Virus record (IMG/VR): IMGVR_UViG_3300032893_000149
Span: 1 to 39,684 of that record
Source of the DNA: a virus
Reading direction: 5' to 3' (one strand)
Length of the DNA stretch: 39,684 bases
The notes under the pieces were generated by a model that ran no database searches, was not told the DNA's origin, and worked only from the letters and a program-made list of their open reading frames with translations. Positions 24,295-30,828 of the stretch are shown here, piece after piece (within the stretch, counting starts at the first letter, position 1; every line of letters starts with the position of its first letter). The position numbers were made by a program, and so were the translations under genes.

Positions 24295-25800
24295 TTACTG
24301 CGTTGAGCCTCTTTCTGTCACATTCATTGCGAGTGTCGGTGGTGTAACTGTTGTTTGTGTTTGTGGTGCGGTCTCGATCTCGTCAATACACTGCTGAATA
24401 AGATCGGAATTGGCGTCCTTCAGATACGCACGCACGAGCTTCTTTCTGGTTTCCTTGATGAATGTCTCTGAGGGAATATTCAGCGAGTCAACCAGGGCAT
24501 TCAGTTCGGCAAGCGCTTGTGCAACATCCTCGCTGAAGATCATTCCACGCACGTCAACCGCTGTGTTGTCGTTGCGAATCTCTGCGATGTCCTCAAGTGC
24601 GTCCTGTATGGCTGTGCGAATCAAAGTGCCGAATACATTGAGTACGTCGGCTGCTGGTTGCATGTCGATCTCTTTGCTAACTGCGGATTGCACCGTTGCA
24701 GAGGCTCGACTAGATCTGCCTTGTGCTACCAAATGGCAAAGTCTGTAAATGTTCTCACGAAGAGATTCCAGATAAGCCTGTGTGGACTTCCAGCTTTCGC
24801 CCTTTGGTTCGACGTACTCAAATTTGCTGTCAGGTGCCGGGAGAGTAATTGCTGCGTACTCTGCCACTGTGACGTTTGCGGAAACCTCAGTGTCTTTACC
24901 GTTAGTGAAAACAGGCAGAGGATTATTCGCCAACCAAAGCGACCAACCGTAAGAGTTCTCCGTGTTCAGATGGTCAAGACACGGAAGGAACACTCTATTA
25001 CCGAGCCAGAGTTTATCACCAGTCTCAACACAAGTCAGCGGGACCTCTTGTAATCCTGCCATGGCGTGTAATCCGAGATCGACAAGTGTTGCTTTCGTCG
25101 GCTTGTTTGCGTTTGGCTCCCACTCAGCCTGATACACTGCATAGGTCGTCTTGTCGTAATAGCTCCACCGTTCAACATTTTTCGGAGTGCCAAGAAAGCT
25201 CTGAACCACATCGAGAGAATGCAGTACGACCCATTCGAACTTGCCGTATTTGTCTTTCTGGTAATTGATGACTGACCAAGGATCGACATGCACAAAATAT
25301 GGAGAATTGCCGCCTAATGCCTCTTGTTCGGCGAGGGATACTGGTGTTACGGCCAGCTTCGGCAGATCGATCAGAAAGTACGAGCGCCCATATACCAGAC
25401 TTTCGACGGCGACATTCTCAAAAAAGCGTGCCAGAGATGTCCCTGAGTTGTCGCAATCTTCGAGTAGTTCTTTGTAGTATTTCGCCGTATCTGCCGGGAG
25501 AGCAGCTACACCATCAACCTTCCAATCGTACTCAAGGTTGTTCTCGAAAAGTTTGCTCGTGTAATAGCTGACAATCGAGGAAATAATGTTAGTGTATGTG
25601 AGCTTGCTGAGACGCTGTACGTACGATGTTCCAAGCTCCTTCTGCCGCTTAACAAGAAATCGTGATCCGTTGTCCTTGAGTTGCTTACCGCCGACGAAAA
25701 GCAATCTCAACTGTGCGAGAAGATCGGCATTGGCTGTTACATCTGGATGAGTCTGATTGATTGCCAGGATGTCTACTTCTGGCGGAAATTGGTTTGTCAC
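24295..25800 (-). CDS. Portal protein
   Basis: A 501-residue protein starting at GTG. It is helical and charged with aromatic patches (KLTYTNIISSIVSYYTSKLF, then SLVYGRSYFLIDLPKL and SVINYQKDKYGKFEWVVLHS). These patterns are characteristic of portal proteins of the DUF4055/SPP1 gp6 type, which form the dodecameric DNA channel at one capsid vertex. It follows the large terminase directly. There is no Shine-Dalgarno sequence; an ATAAATAA box ends 5 nt before the GTG, so a leaderless message is predicted. Confidence 0.8.
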   Translation of the reverse strand: MTNQFPPEVDILAINQTHPDVTANADLLAQLRLLFVGGKQLKDNGSRFLVKRQKELGTSYVQRLSKLTYTNIISSIVSYYTSKLFENNLEYDWKVDGVAALPADTAKYYKELLEDCDNSGTSLARFFENVAVESLVYGRSYFLIDLPKLAVTPVSLAEQEALGGNSPYFVHVDPWSVINYQKDKYGKFEWVVLHSLDVVQSFLGTPKNVERWSYYDKTTYAVYQAEWEPNANKPTKATLVDLGLHAMAGLQEVPLTCVETGDKLWLGNRVFLPCLDHLNTENSYGWSLWLANNPLPVFTNGKDTEVSANVTVAEYAAITLPAPDSKFEYVEPKGESWKSTQAYLESLRENIYRLCHLVAQGRSSRASATVQSAVSKEIDMQPAADVLNVFGTLIRTAIQDALEDIAEIRNDNTAVDVRGMIFSEDVAQALAELNALVDSLNIPSETFIKETRKKLVRAYLKDANSDLIQQCIDEIETAPQTQTTVTPPTLAMNVTERGSTQ

Positions 25801-25805
25801 GTAGG

Positions 25806-25813
25806 TTATTTAT
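25806..25813 (-). promoter_or_regulatory. Putative late promoter box ATAAATAA (portal)
   Basis: It lies in the 16-nt gap between the large terminase stop and the portal GTG. Distance to the start codon equals that at the 86-aa gene (box at 1893..1900). Confidence 0.55.
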
Positions 25814-25816
25814 CTT

Positions 25817-27274
25817 CTACATTATGCTGGTAGTAATAAACTGGATCGTTCGCTTGCGGCATTTCTCCATCTTCAAAAGTGCTTGCGTCATAGCATCAAC
25901 AACGTCATCATTCTTCGCTCTCGGAAATAACATAACCTCTTTGAGAAAGTCTTCCTTCCACGTTGCCTTTTCCGGGATGTACACGTTTCCTGCTTCGATC
26001 ATCGGCGATACAGCAGATAGACGGCTCTCTTTGGAGTTCTTGCCGGGATCTACTGCGATGATGCCACTGACTACCTTACGCAACATACTGATAATCGCTG
26101 GTCCGTTGGCTTTATCCTCGATCAGCTTGGTTGTCACATGCGGATATTTTGCACAGAACATCTGAAAGGCATCGACGGTCTGAACAAAATCCATCTGCTT
26201 ACGGTACTGATCGATCAAATAGAACTCTGCTTTGCTCCGTGCCCAATATTGAAACACCACATAATCGTTTTGCTTACCACCTTTAAAACTGAGATCACAA
26301 CTGATTACGTGTTCGTCCCATTCGGTTGGTAGATTGTGTTGATTCCACTCTCTGAACCAATCAGGATTCACCATGCCGCCTGTTTTTGCGACTGGTTGCT
26401 GTTGATATTGACCTTGGTATGCGAGAGAACCGAGACTCAGCTTGCGCTCCTCAGTCGCTTTCTCATCGAAGATCTGCGGCCAGAGAAGTGCGCCATCACC
26501 TTGTTCGGCTCGTGGATCAGACCAGCCAATTGATGTGACCTTGTGCGTGAAACTGTCATACTCGTTGGGCAATACTAGATGGTCGAATCCAAGGTTGCGC
26601 TCAAGTAGATGCCCTGTGAGATCGTCCTGGTGAAGCCGCTGACAGACGAGTATGATTGAGGCTCCCGCTGAGATACGGTTCGAGAGTCCTTGGTCGTATA
26701 TCTGAAGGTCTTTTGCTCGTACTTCGTCTGAGAGAACTTCAGAGACATTGTGTGGGTCGTCCAGAATCAGAGCGCCATGACCAGAAGCTCCGAATCCCAT
26801 AGCGTTTTGATAGGCACAGCAGCGACGGGAGCCTGATCTTGTGTTGTCGAAAACCTCTATAGTCTCTCGATCTAACTGAATAATATCACCCCAATTCTGC
26901 TGATACCACTCACTCTTGATGACTTTCTGAGCCTTAATTGAGAAGTCCCATGCGAGGTTTGTTGAGAAGGATGTACAGAGAAAGCGAGACTCCGGGTATC
27001 TGATCCACACCCACATCGGCCAGAAAATCGAGACTATGATGCTCTTGCCGAATCGTGGTGGTGTGTTGATGATGAGCTTGCGTATCTGCCCATCTGTGAC
27101 CGCTTGAAGGTGCTCACACATCGCTGCATGGTGGATGCCCTCGACGTATGGTGTGGTAGGTTCGAGGATCGGCCATGCTTGCTGCACGAAATATCTGAAG
27201 TTACGAGCAGCAAGTTCTCCTTTTGCGGCTTGTTCTTCTAGGATTGCTTTACGGAGTTTATCTTGTTGTGTCAC
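25817..27274 (-). CDS. Terminase large subunit
   Basis: A 485-residue protein starting at GTG. The ATPase part has Walker A TPPRFGKS (71-78) and Walker B ALILDD (168-173) followed by PHN. The C-terminal RNase-H-like nuclease shows SCDLSFKGG near 330, a later EDKANG, and KNDDVVDAMTQALL near the end, supplying the acidic metal ligands. This is the TIGR01630-type large terminase that pumps DNA into the prohead and cuts it. A serine recombinase on the opposite strand separates it from the small subunit. A weak GTAAATAC box is 4 nt before the GTG. Confidence 0.9.
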   Translation of the reverse strand: MTQQDKLRKAILEEQAAKGELAARNFRYFVQQAWPILEPTTPYVEGIHHAAMCEHLQAVTDGQIRKLIINTPPRFGKSIIVSIFWPMWVWIRYPESRFLCTSFSTNLAWDFSIKAQKVIKSEWYQQNWGDIIQLDRETIEVFDNTRSGSRRCCAYQNAMGFGASGHGALILDDPHNVSEVLSDEVRAKDLQIYDQGLSNRISAGASIILVCQRLHQDDLTGHLLERNLGFDHLVLPNEYDSFTHKVTSIGWSDPRAEQGDGALLWPQIFDEKATEERKLSLGSLAYQGQYQQQPVAKTGGMVNPDWFREWNQHNLPTEWDEHVISCDLSFKGGKQNDYVVFQYWARSKAEFYLIDQYRKQMDFVQTVDAFQMFCAKYPHVTTKLIEDKANGPAIISMLRKVVSGIIAVDPGKNSKESRLSAVSPMIEAGNVYIPEKATWKEDFLKEVMLFPRAKNDDVVDAMTQALLKMEKCRKRTIQFITTSIM

Positions 27275-27278
27275 TTAT

Positions 27279-27286
27279 GTATTTAC
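27279..27286 (-). promoter_or_regulatory. Weak late-type box GTAAATAC (large terminase)
   Basis: A degenerate member of the box family stands 4 nt before the GTG start. No Shine-Dalgarno sequence is present. Included because spacing matches the better boxes at the portal and HTH genes. Confidence 0.3.
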
Positions 27287-27478
27287 TGTCGAGCCGAACC
27301 ACGAAATTGAGATTTTGTTTATAAAATTCCGTGCTTACCTGAAAACGCCGCCCTCCGAAAATAATCGAGATCGACTTACGGTGCCGGATGGTGAGTAACC
27401 CCAAGTATCTTTGTTACCTGTTACTTACAGCCAAAAGCATCGTCTAATGGTAATAGATAGTTTGCAGGAGACAATGAG

Positions 27479-28162
27479 ATGAAGGCATTCGGTTACATCA
27501 GAGTCAGCGGCAAGGGTCAGATCAACGGAGACGGTCCTGAGAGACAAGAGCAGGCTATCAGAGACTACGCAGCCGCAAATGGACATGAGATTGTCACCAT
27601 TTACTTTGAGAAGGGTGTTTGTGGTGACATTGAGACTATGGATCGGCCAGCATTCGTTGAGATGATGACTGCTTTAATGTCCAATGGTGTTCGCACTGTC
27701 GTGGTGGAGAAGCTAGACCGCTTATCTCGCCATCTCATCACCCAAGAGACCTGTATTCAAGACTTTGCGAAGCAGGGAATCACACTGTTATCTGCCGATC
27801 CCGCTGAGGTAGACTTAATGGCTAACGATCCAGGGCGTATCTTTGTCAGACAGGTCTTTGGTGCGTTGGCTCAATACGACAAGGCAATGCTCGTCGCCAA
27901 GCTGAGAGCCGCCAGAATGCGTAATAAGGCTGCTGGTAAGCGTATGGAGGGTCAGAAGCCATATGGGAGCCGTCCTGGTGAGCAAGCGATTGTAGAGCGT
28001 ATTAATGCCATGTATGCCCAATCTATCTCGTGTCAAACCATCGCCGACACTTTGAACGCTGAAAGTATCGCCCCACGCAAAGGCAAATGGCACGCTAAGA
28101 CGGTCTCTCGAATCGTCTCTAGGACAGATTCCGTAGAAACTGTCAAATCTCTCGCTGCATAG
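27479..28162 (+). CDS. Serine recombinase (resolvase/invertase-like)
   Basis: A 227-residue protein. The resolvase catalytic domain begins MKAFGYIRVSGKG with nucleophile Ser10, followed by ERQEQAIRDYA and VVVEKLDRLSR with the conserved active-site arginines. The C-terminal part (QTIADTLNAESIAPRKGKWH) is a short helix-turn-helix recombinase domain. A strong AGGAGA ribosome site precedes the ATG. It is oriented against the terminase genes and sits between them, so it looks like an inserted module. It could resolve genome multimers, invert DNA or move itself. The prophage integrase is a separate, larger serine recombinase near attR. Confidence 0.85.
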   Translation: MKAFGYIRVSGKGQINGDGPERQEQAIRDYAAANGHEIVTIYFEKGVCGDIETMDRPAFVEMMTALMSNGVRTVVVEKLDRLSRHLITQETCIQDFAKQGITLLSADPAEVDLMANDPGRIFVRQVFGALAQYDKAMLVAKLRAARMRNKAAGKRMEGQKPYGSRPGEQAIVERINAMYAQSISCQTIADTLNAESIAPRKGKWHAKTVSRIVSRTDSVETVKSLAA

Positions 28163-28294
28163 TGTCAGATACCCTCTCAGATATGCTCTCAGACACCCTC
28201 TCAATCGCTCACAGAAGCCCTCAGTTGCATCGGCGCACTCTCAGCGATACTCAGAGACCCCCGACGACTCCAAATCGCTCTCAGAAGCCATCAG
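28162..28294. repeat. Helically phased YTCAG/CTCTCAG repeat array
   Basis: Ten TCAG-type heptamers begin at 28162, 28174, 28186, 28198, 28208, 28218, 28238, 28248, 28278 and 28288. Spacing is 12 bp at first and then exact multiples of 10 bp, so all sites face one side of the helix. Most match CTCTCAG or differ at one or two bases. The array lies between the convergent 3' ends of the resolvase and the small terminase. Confidence 0.65.
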
Positions 28295-28467
28295 AAAAGA
28301 ACCGAGCGAGGAGCGCAGCGACGAAGCGAGGACATAACAAGGTTAGTAACATCCACATAACATTTCCCCTGAGACGAGACAACATTAGAAAAACGACAAT
28401 TTCCTATTTTGTCGTTAAGCTGGCTGTCAATTTGCTATACACTATTGGCGGTTCTTAGTGGTGGGAG
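28295..28467. other. Rest of the non-coding gap between resolvase and small terminase
   Basis: The gene-free interval 28163..28467 holds the phased TCAG array and then, at about 28302..28331, a purine-rich block of GAGCG/AGCGA units (GAGCGAGGAGCGCAGCGACG). The remainder is AT-rich with no convincing gene. A GTG-initiated frame across it mostly translates the repeats and is not accepted as a gene. Confidence 0.5.
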
Positions 28468-28974
28468 TTACTGCAAACGCTCAGAAGGAACGTCAATCGT
28501 TGTGCCTTCTAGCAGTCTACGATTGGTCTCAGCGTTCTCAATGTACTGCTGAAGCTGCACGTCGGACAGTTTGCTCAGATCGGGCTTATTGAGGTTGTGA
28601 TCGATCTGCCCTGTAACATTGATCTCTTTAACCTCACCCCAATTACTCTTAAAACGTCGCTCCAAAAAAGCTGCAACCGCTCTGTGATTTTTGGTGCTCG
28701 TCGCAAGCTCTTTGAAACGTCCGACCATCTCAAGCTCAAGCTCTGCGTCGGCATCAAGCACTTTCAAAAAGAAATCGTGGTACGGAGACTGCTCGTCCTG
28801 TCCCTCATGCAGCCAGCTTTGCACAACCTCTGGAGACACACCTTGCTTGCGTGATGCCGTAGAGATGTGAAGACCTCGGCGTACAAGATCACAAAAGTCA
28901 CTGACCCACTTCTTGTCTTGGAGTTTTATTGGTAGATCGTTGCTGATAGGGATTAGTTTTTGCAGTCTTTGCAT
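28468..28974 (-). CDS. Terminase small subunit
   Basis: A 168-residue protein. An N-terminal helix-turn-helix (FCDLVRRGLHISTASRKQGV, then SPEVVQSWLHEG) is followed by a long helix (LDADAELELEMVGRFKEL) and an Ala/Leu-rich helical region containing HRAVAAFLERRFKSNWG. Both are typical of small terminases that recognise the packaging site and form rings. It overlaps the upstream HTH gene by 22 nt. The phased repeat array lies just past its 3' end. The assignment rests on fold pattern and context with the large subunit. Confidence 0.75.
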   Translation of the reverse strand: MQRLQKLIPISNDLPIKLQDKKWVSDFCDLVRRGLHISTASRKQGVSPEVVQSWLHEGQDEQSPYHDFFLKVLDADAELELEMVGRFKELATSTKNHRAVAAFLERRFKSNWGEVKEINVTGQIDHNLNKPDLSKLSDVQLQQYIENAETNRRLLEGTTIDVPSERLQ

Positions 28975-29141
28975 GGGATAAAGTCTTTCAGGAATTTTCG
29001 GAGAGCCACATCTGTAACGAACCAGTTGCGACCACCAGGAAGTTTATGAGCGGTGATTTTATTCCGACGTATCCACTCGCAGACAGTGTACTCTCTTACG
29101 TGACACAGTTGAGCGATTTGGCGTACATCATAGAGGACCAT
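28953..29141 (-). CDS. Small MerR/excisionase-type HTH protein
   Basis: A 62-residue protein: VRQIAQLCHVREYTVCEWIR (residues 6-25), then KITAHKLPGGRNWFVTDVAL and an FLK helix. This is the winged HTH pattern of HTH_17/excisionase-like DNA-binding proteins. It ends CKDCKN. It overlaps the small terminase start and has an ATAAATAT box 4 nt before its ATG with no ribosome site. It may regulate packaging or late genes, or recognise DNA with the terminase; this is inferred from position. Confidence 0.65.
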   Translation of the reverse strand: MVLYDVRQIAQLCHVREYTVCEWIRRNKITAHKLPGGRNWFVTDVALRKFLKDFIPCKDCKN

Positions 29142-29145
29142 GATT

Positions 29146-29153
29146 ATATTTAT
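29146..29153 (-). promoter_or_regulatory. Putative late promoter box ATAAATAT (HTH protein and small terminase)
   Basis: It lies 4 nt before the ATG at 29141, again with no Shine-Dalgarno sequence. It stands downstream of the terminator at 29166..29200, so it would restart transcription. Confidence 0.5.
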
Positions 29154-29165
29154 TCACCGAAACAC

Positions 29166-29200
29166 AAAGGGCGGCAAGATATTTAACCTCACCGCCCTTT
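29166..29200 (-). terminator. Hairpin terminator between small genes and terminase operon
   Basis: A 9-bp perfect stem AAAGGGCGG/CCGCCCTTT with a 17-nt loop follows the 61-aa gene. The T tract is short, so termination may be partial or bidirectional. Confidence 0.6.
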
Positions 29201-29213
29201 GATTGTATGATTG

Positions 29214-29399
29214 CTAGACTTTTTCGAGATCAGAAAGCCACTTCTCTTTACAGTCCCGAAAGTGTTTACTCATCGTCAACATCTCAACAAACAGCATTGC
29301 CTCAAACTTAGTCGGAAAAAGTTCTGGTCGGCATTTGCCGTCAAAAGTGATCCGCCAGCCTTTGCTAGTCATGCGGATGTTATTGGTTAGTTTTCTCAT
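29214..29399 (-). CDS. Small hypothetical protein (61 aa)
   Basis: A small basic/aromatic protein (MRKLTNNIRMTSKGWRITFD...) with TKFEAMLFVEMLTMSKHFRD as its main helix. A clear AAGGAG ribosome site precedes the ATG. It is 5 nt downstream of the 63-aa gene and followed by a terminator. No family recognised. Confidence 0.6.
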   Translation of the reverse strand: MRKLTNNIRMTSKGWRITFDGKCRPELFPTKFEAMLFVEMLTMSKHFRDCKEKWLSDLEKV

Positions 29400-29404
29400 C
29401 GTCG

Positions 29405-29596
29405 TTATCTCCTTGCCGCTGCTGCTGCGCTTACAGGTGGTAGTTCGTCGTCCATCGGTAATGATTTAAAATTCCGGATATAGCGATACGAAGCGTTCAG
29501 CAGCCTCGGGATAAACTCATCCTCATACTTCGCTTGTTCCATGTGTTCGCAGATCGCTATTACTTCTTTCGAAAATGTATGTAAAGCTTGTCTCAT
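29405..29596 (-). CDS. Small hypothetical protein (63 aa)
   Basis: MRQALHTFSKEVIAICEHME begins this small helical protein, which ends in an Ala/Arg-rich tail (VSAAAAARR). An AAGGAG site is properly spaced before the ATG. It is operonic with the neighbours on either side. Function unknown. Confidence 0.6.
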   Translation of the reverse strand: MRQALHTFSKEVIAICEHMEQAKYEDEFIPRLLNASYRYIRNFKSLPMDDELPPVSAAAAARR

Positions 29597-29610
29597 GTTC
29601 TTCTCTCCTT

Positions 29611-30330
29611 TTAGAAAATCTCTTCATTACTGGTACTCATTACACACAGCGGGTATGGCATCAAGCGATAGTCGGTGGTATTTTTCCATTTACCCGACGC
29701 TCCATTACACTGTTCGCATAACGGCTGAATGTTTGTGATCCAGTTCGAACCACCTTTACACAGCGGTATTACATGATCTTGTTCAATGGGTGATGACAGT
29801 TCTGACTCGTGTCGTCCGCAACAAAGACACCTGTTGTGATACTTCGCTTTTAGTGCCAACCATTCGTCTGATGTGTGACTGCCTTCAGCTTGTTTGCGTC
29901 TGGCATTTGCTTTTTGTATGCTGGTTCGATGAACTGCTTTGCCTTTTTCGGTAGTTCGATACCACTTCATGTATTCACAATCTTTGGCTCTTTTCTCTGG
30001 GTTGTTGCGACGGTATTCACGCAGGTATTCACGCCTTTTGACTTTGACTTCTGGGTCTTCGTAGTATTTACGGTTGTATTCACGCCGTTTCGCTTTGAAT
30101 TCTGGGGTCTGTTTGTATTCACGTAGTTTCGCTTTACGCTCCGGGTTGTTATAGTATTCACGCTGTTTAGTCTTAGACTCTGGTTTTTGACGGTATTCAC
30201 GAGTCTTTTCTGCATGGCACACTATACAACCGCCATTTCTTACAAACTTAAGCGTCCCGCCACAGTTCTTGCAGGGTTTGCCGTGATAATGTTTAGGATT
30301 GTCTGGTGATAAATGCTTTGTAGATTTCAT
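29611..30330 (-). CDS. HNH endonuclease with zinc ribbon and tandem REY repeats
   Basis: A 239-residue protein. A zinc ribbon (C20, C23, C35, C38) is followed by tandem charged repeats of ~13-15 residues (REYRQKPESKTKQ, REYYNNPERKAKL, REYKQTPEFKAKR and further copies) from ~44 to ~125. The C-terminal HNH nuclease has C168/C171, D185-H186, a central Asn and C205/C208 (QDHVIPLCKGGSNWITNIQP). HNH proteins beside terminase genes assist genome packaging in many long-tailed phages; homing nuclease is the alternative. It has a consensus TATAAATA box, a 7-bp leader hairpin and an AGGAG ribosome site. Confidence 0.85.
   Translation of the reverse strand: MKSTKHLSPDNPKHYHGKPCKNCGGTLKFVRNGGCIVCHAEKTREYRQKPESKTKQREYYNNPERKAKLREYKQTPEFKAKRREYNRKYYEDPEVKVKRREYLREYRRNNPEKRAKDCEYMKWYRTTEKGKAVHRTSIQKANARRKQAEGSHTSDEWLALKAKYHNRCLCCGRHESELSSPIEQDHVIPLCKGGSNWITNIQPLCEQCNGASGKWKNTTDYRLMPYPLCVMSTSNEEIF
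29990..30205. repeat. Tandem ~45-bp repeats coding for the REY units
   Basis: GTATTCACG (or GTATTTACG) recurs at about 30013, 30026, 30064, 30077, 30116, 30151 and 30192, within repeats of about 36-45 bp inside the HNH gene. Confidence 0.7.
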
Positions 30331-30357
30331 GACGACTCCTACTCGTTGTGAGATTCA

Positions 30358-30391
30358 GGCTGGTTGCGGCGTTCATAGCGTCACACCAGCC
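30358..30391 (-). promoter_or_regulatory. Leader hairpin of the HNH mRNA
   Basis: Stem GGCTGGT/ACCAGCC (7 bp) with a 20-nt loop. The first G is 5 nt downstream of the TATAAATA box, so the predicted transcript starts with this hairpin. Confidence 0.5.
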
Positions 30392-30396
30392 GTTTT

Positions 30397-30404
30397 TATT
30401 TATA
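30397..30404 (-). promoter_or_regulatory. Putative late promoter box TATAAATA (HNH gene)
   Basis: An exact match to the T4 late consensus box, intergenic, 66 nt before the HNH start codon. Confidence 0.6.
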
Positions 30405-30429
30405 GGAATCGTGTATTTGAGAGTTGGAG

Positions 30430-30606
30430 CTACTTCAGAACTGGGTAAACTGTGACGGTAGTTGCTTTGGTCTTCGCTGGCTTGTTGACGTAGTTCTTGA
30501 GGGATTCTAATGCTGCAAAGATGTCAGCTTCTTCTGCGAGATTTTCGAGCCATCCGTACAACACCGTGAATTCGCTGTTTATGAAGTTTCTGTCGTCTTG
30601 AGACAT
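30430..30606 (-). CDS. Small acidic helical protein (58 aa)
   Basis: From the Met at 30606 it encodes MSQDDRNFINSEFTVLYGWL and then a helical AALESLKNYVN region and a Lys/Thr-rich tail. GTG codons at 30616..30621 could extend it by a few residues. It overlaps the next entry in another frame by 83 nt, so either two overlapping genes or one gene with a frame change is present. No ribosome site is obvious. No family recognised. Confidence 0.45.
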   Translation of the reverse strand: MSQDDRNFINSEFTVLYGWLENLAEEADIFAALESLKNYVNKPAKTKATTVTVYPVLK

Positions 30607-30703
30607 ATGCCGGGACACCACTCAGGTCAACAAGGTTCCAATCCGTGTCTTCCTGGAATTCCGAATCGAGCCAATCATTGAGTCGAGACACATTGGTCGT
30701 CAT
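30524..30703 (-). CDS. Small overlapping ORF (59 aa)
   Basis: ATG at 30703 begins MTTNVSRLNDWLDSEFQEDT, 8 nt after an exact TATAAATA box. The first ~35 residues look protein-like (acidic, Trp-containing). The last ~25 are Arg-rich and overlap the neighbouring frame, which looks more natural there. This suggests that only the first part is real and that a +/-1 shift near 30600-30620 joins the two frames, or that two small genes overlap. Confidence 0.35.
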   Translation of the reverse strand: MTTNVSRLNDWLDSEFQEDTDWNLVDLSGVPAYVSRRQKLHKQRIHGVVRMARKSRRRS

Positions 30704-30711
30704 CAGATCAT

Positions 30712-30719
30712 TATTTATA
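30712..30719 (-). promoter_or_regulatory. Putative late promoter box TATAAATA
   Basis: An exact TATAAATA, intergenic, between the sigma-like gene and the small overlapping ORFs. Confidence 0.6.
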
Positions 30720-30828
30720 GCTGCGTCACCACCAAAACAAAAAAGGTCGGAGCCAAGACGATGACTCCGACCAGCAAAGAAGAGACGAAAAACTATAACA
30801 CTCTAGAAACAATACAATACACCATTAC

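Noticed and set aside
27275-27478. Possible tRNA or res site upstream of the resolvase
   Set aside because: A GTAAC/GTTAC inverted pair and a GGTAATAG stretch were noted, but no cloverleaf or paired recombination half-sites could be built.
28162-28458. GTG-initiated frame after the resolvase (98 codons)
   Set aside because: Its first half merely translates the CTCTCAG repeats (SDTLSDMLSD...) and the rest is low complexity. There is no ribosome site. The DNA repeat phasing (10 bp) is not a multiple of 3, which argues for a DNA signal and not a protein repeat.
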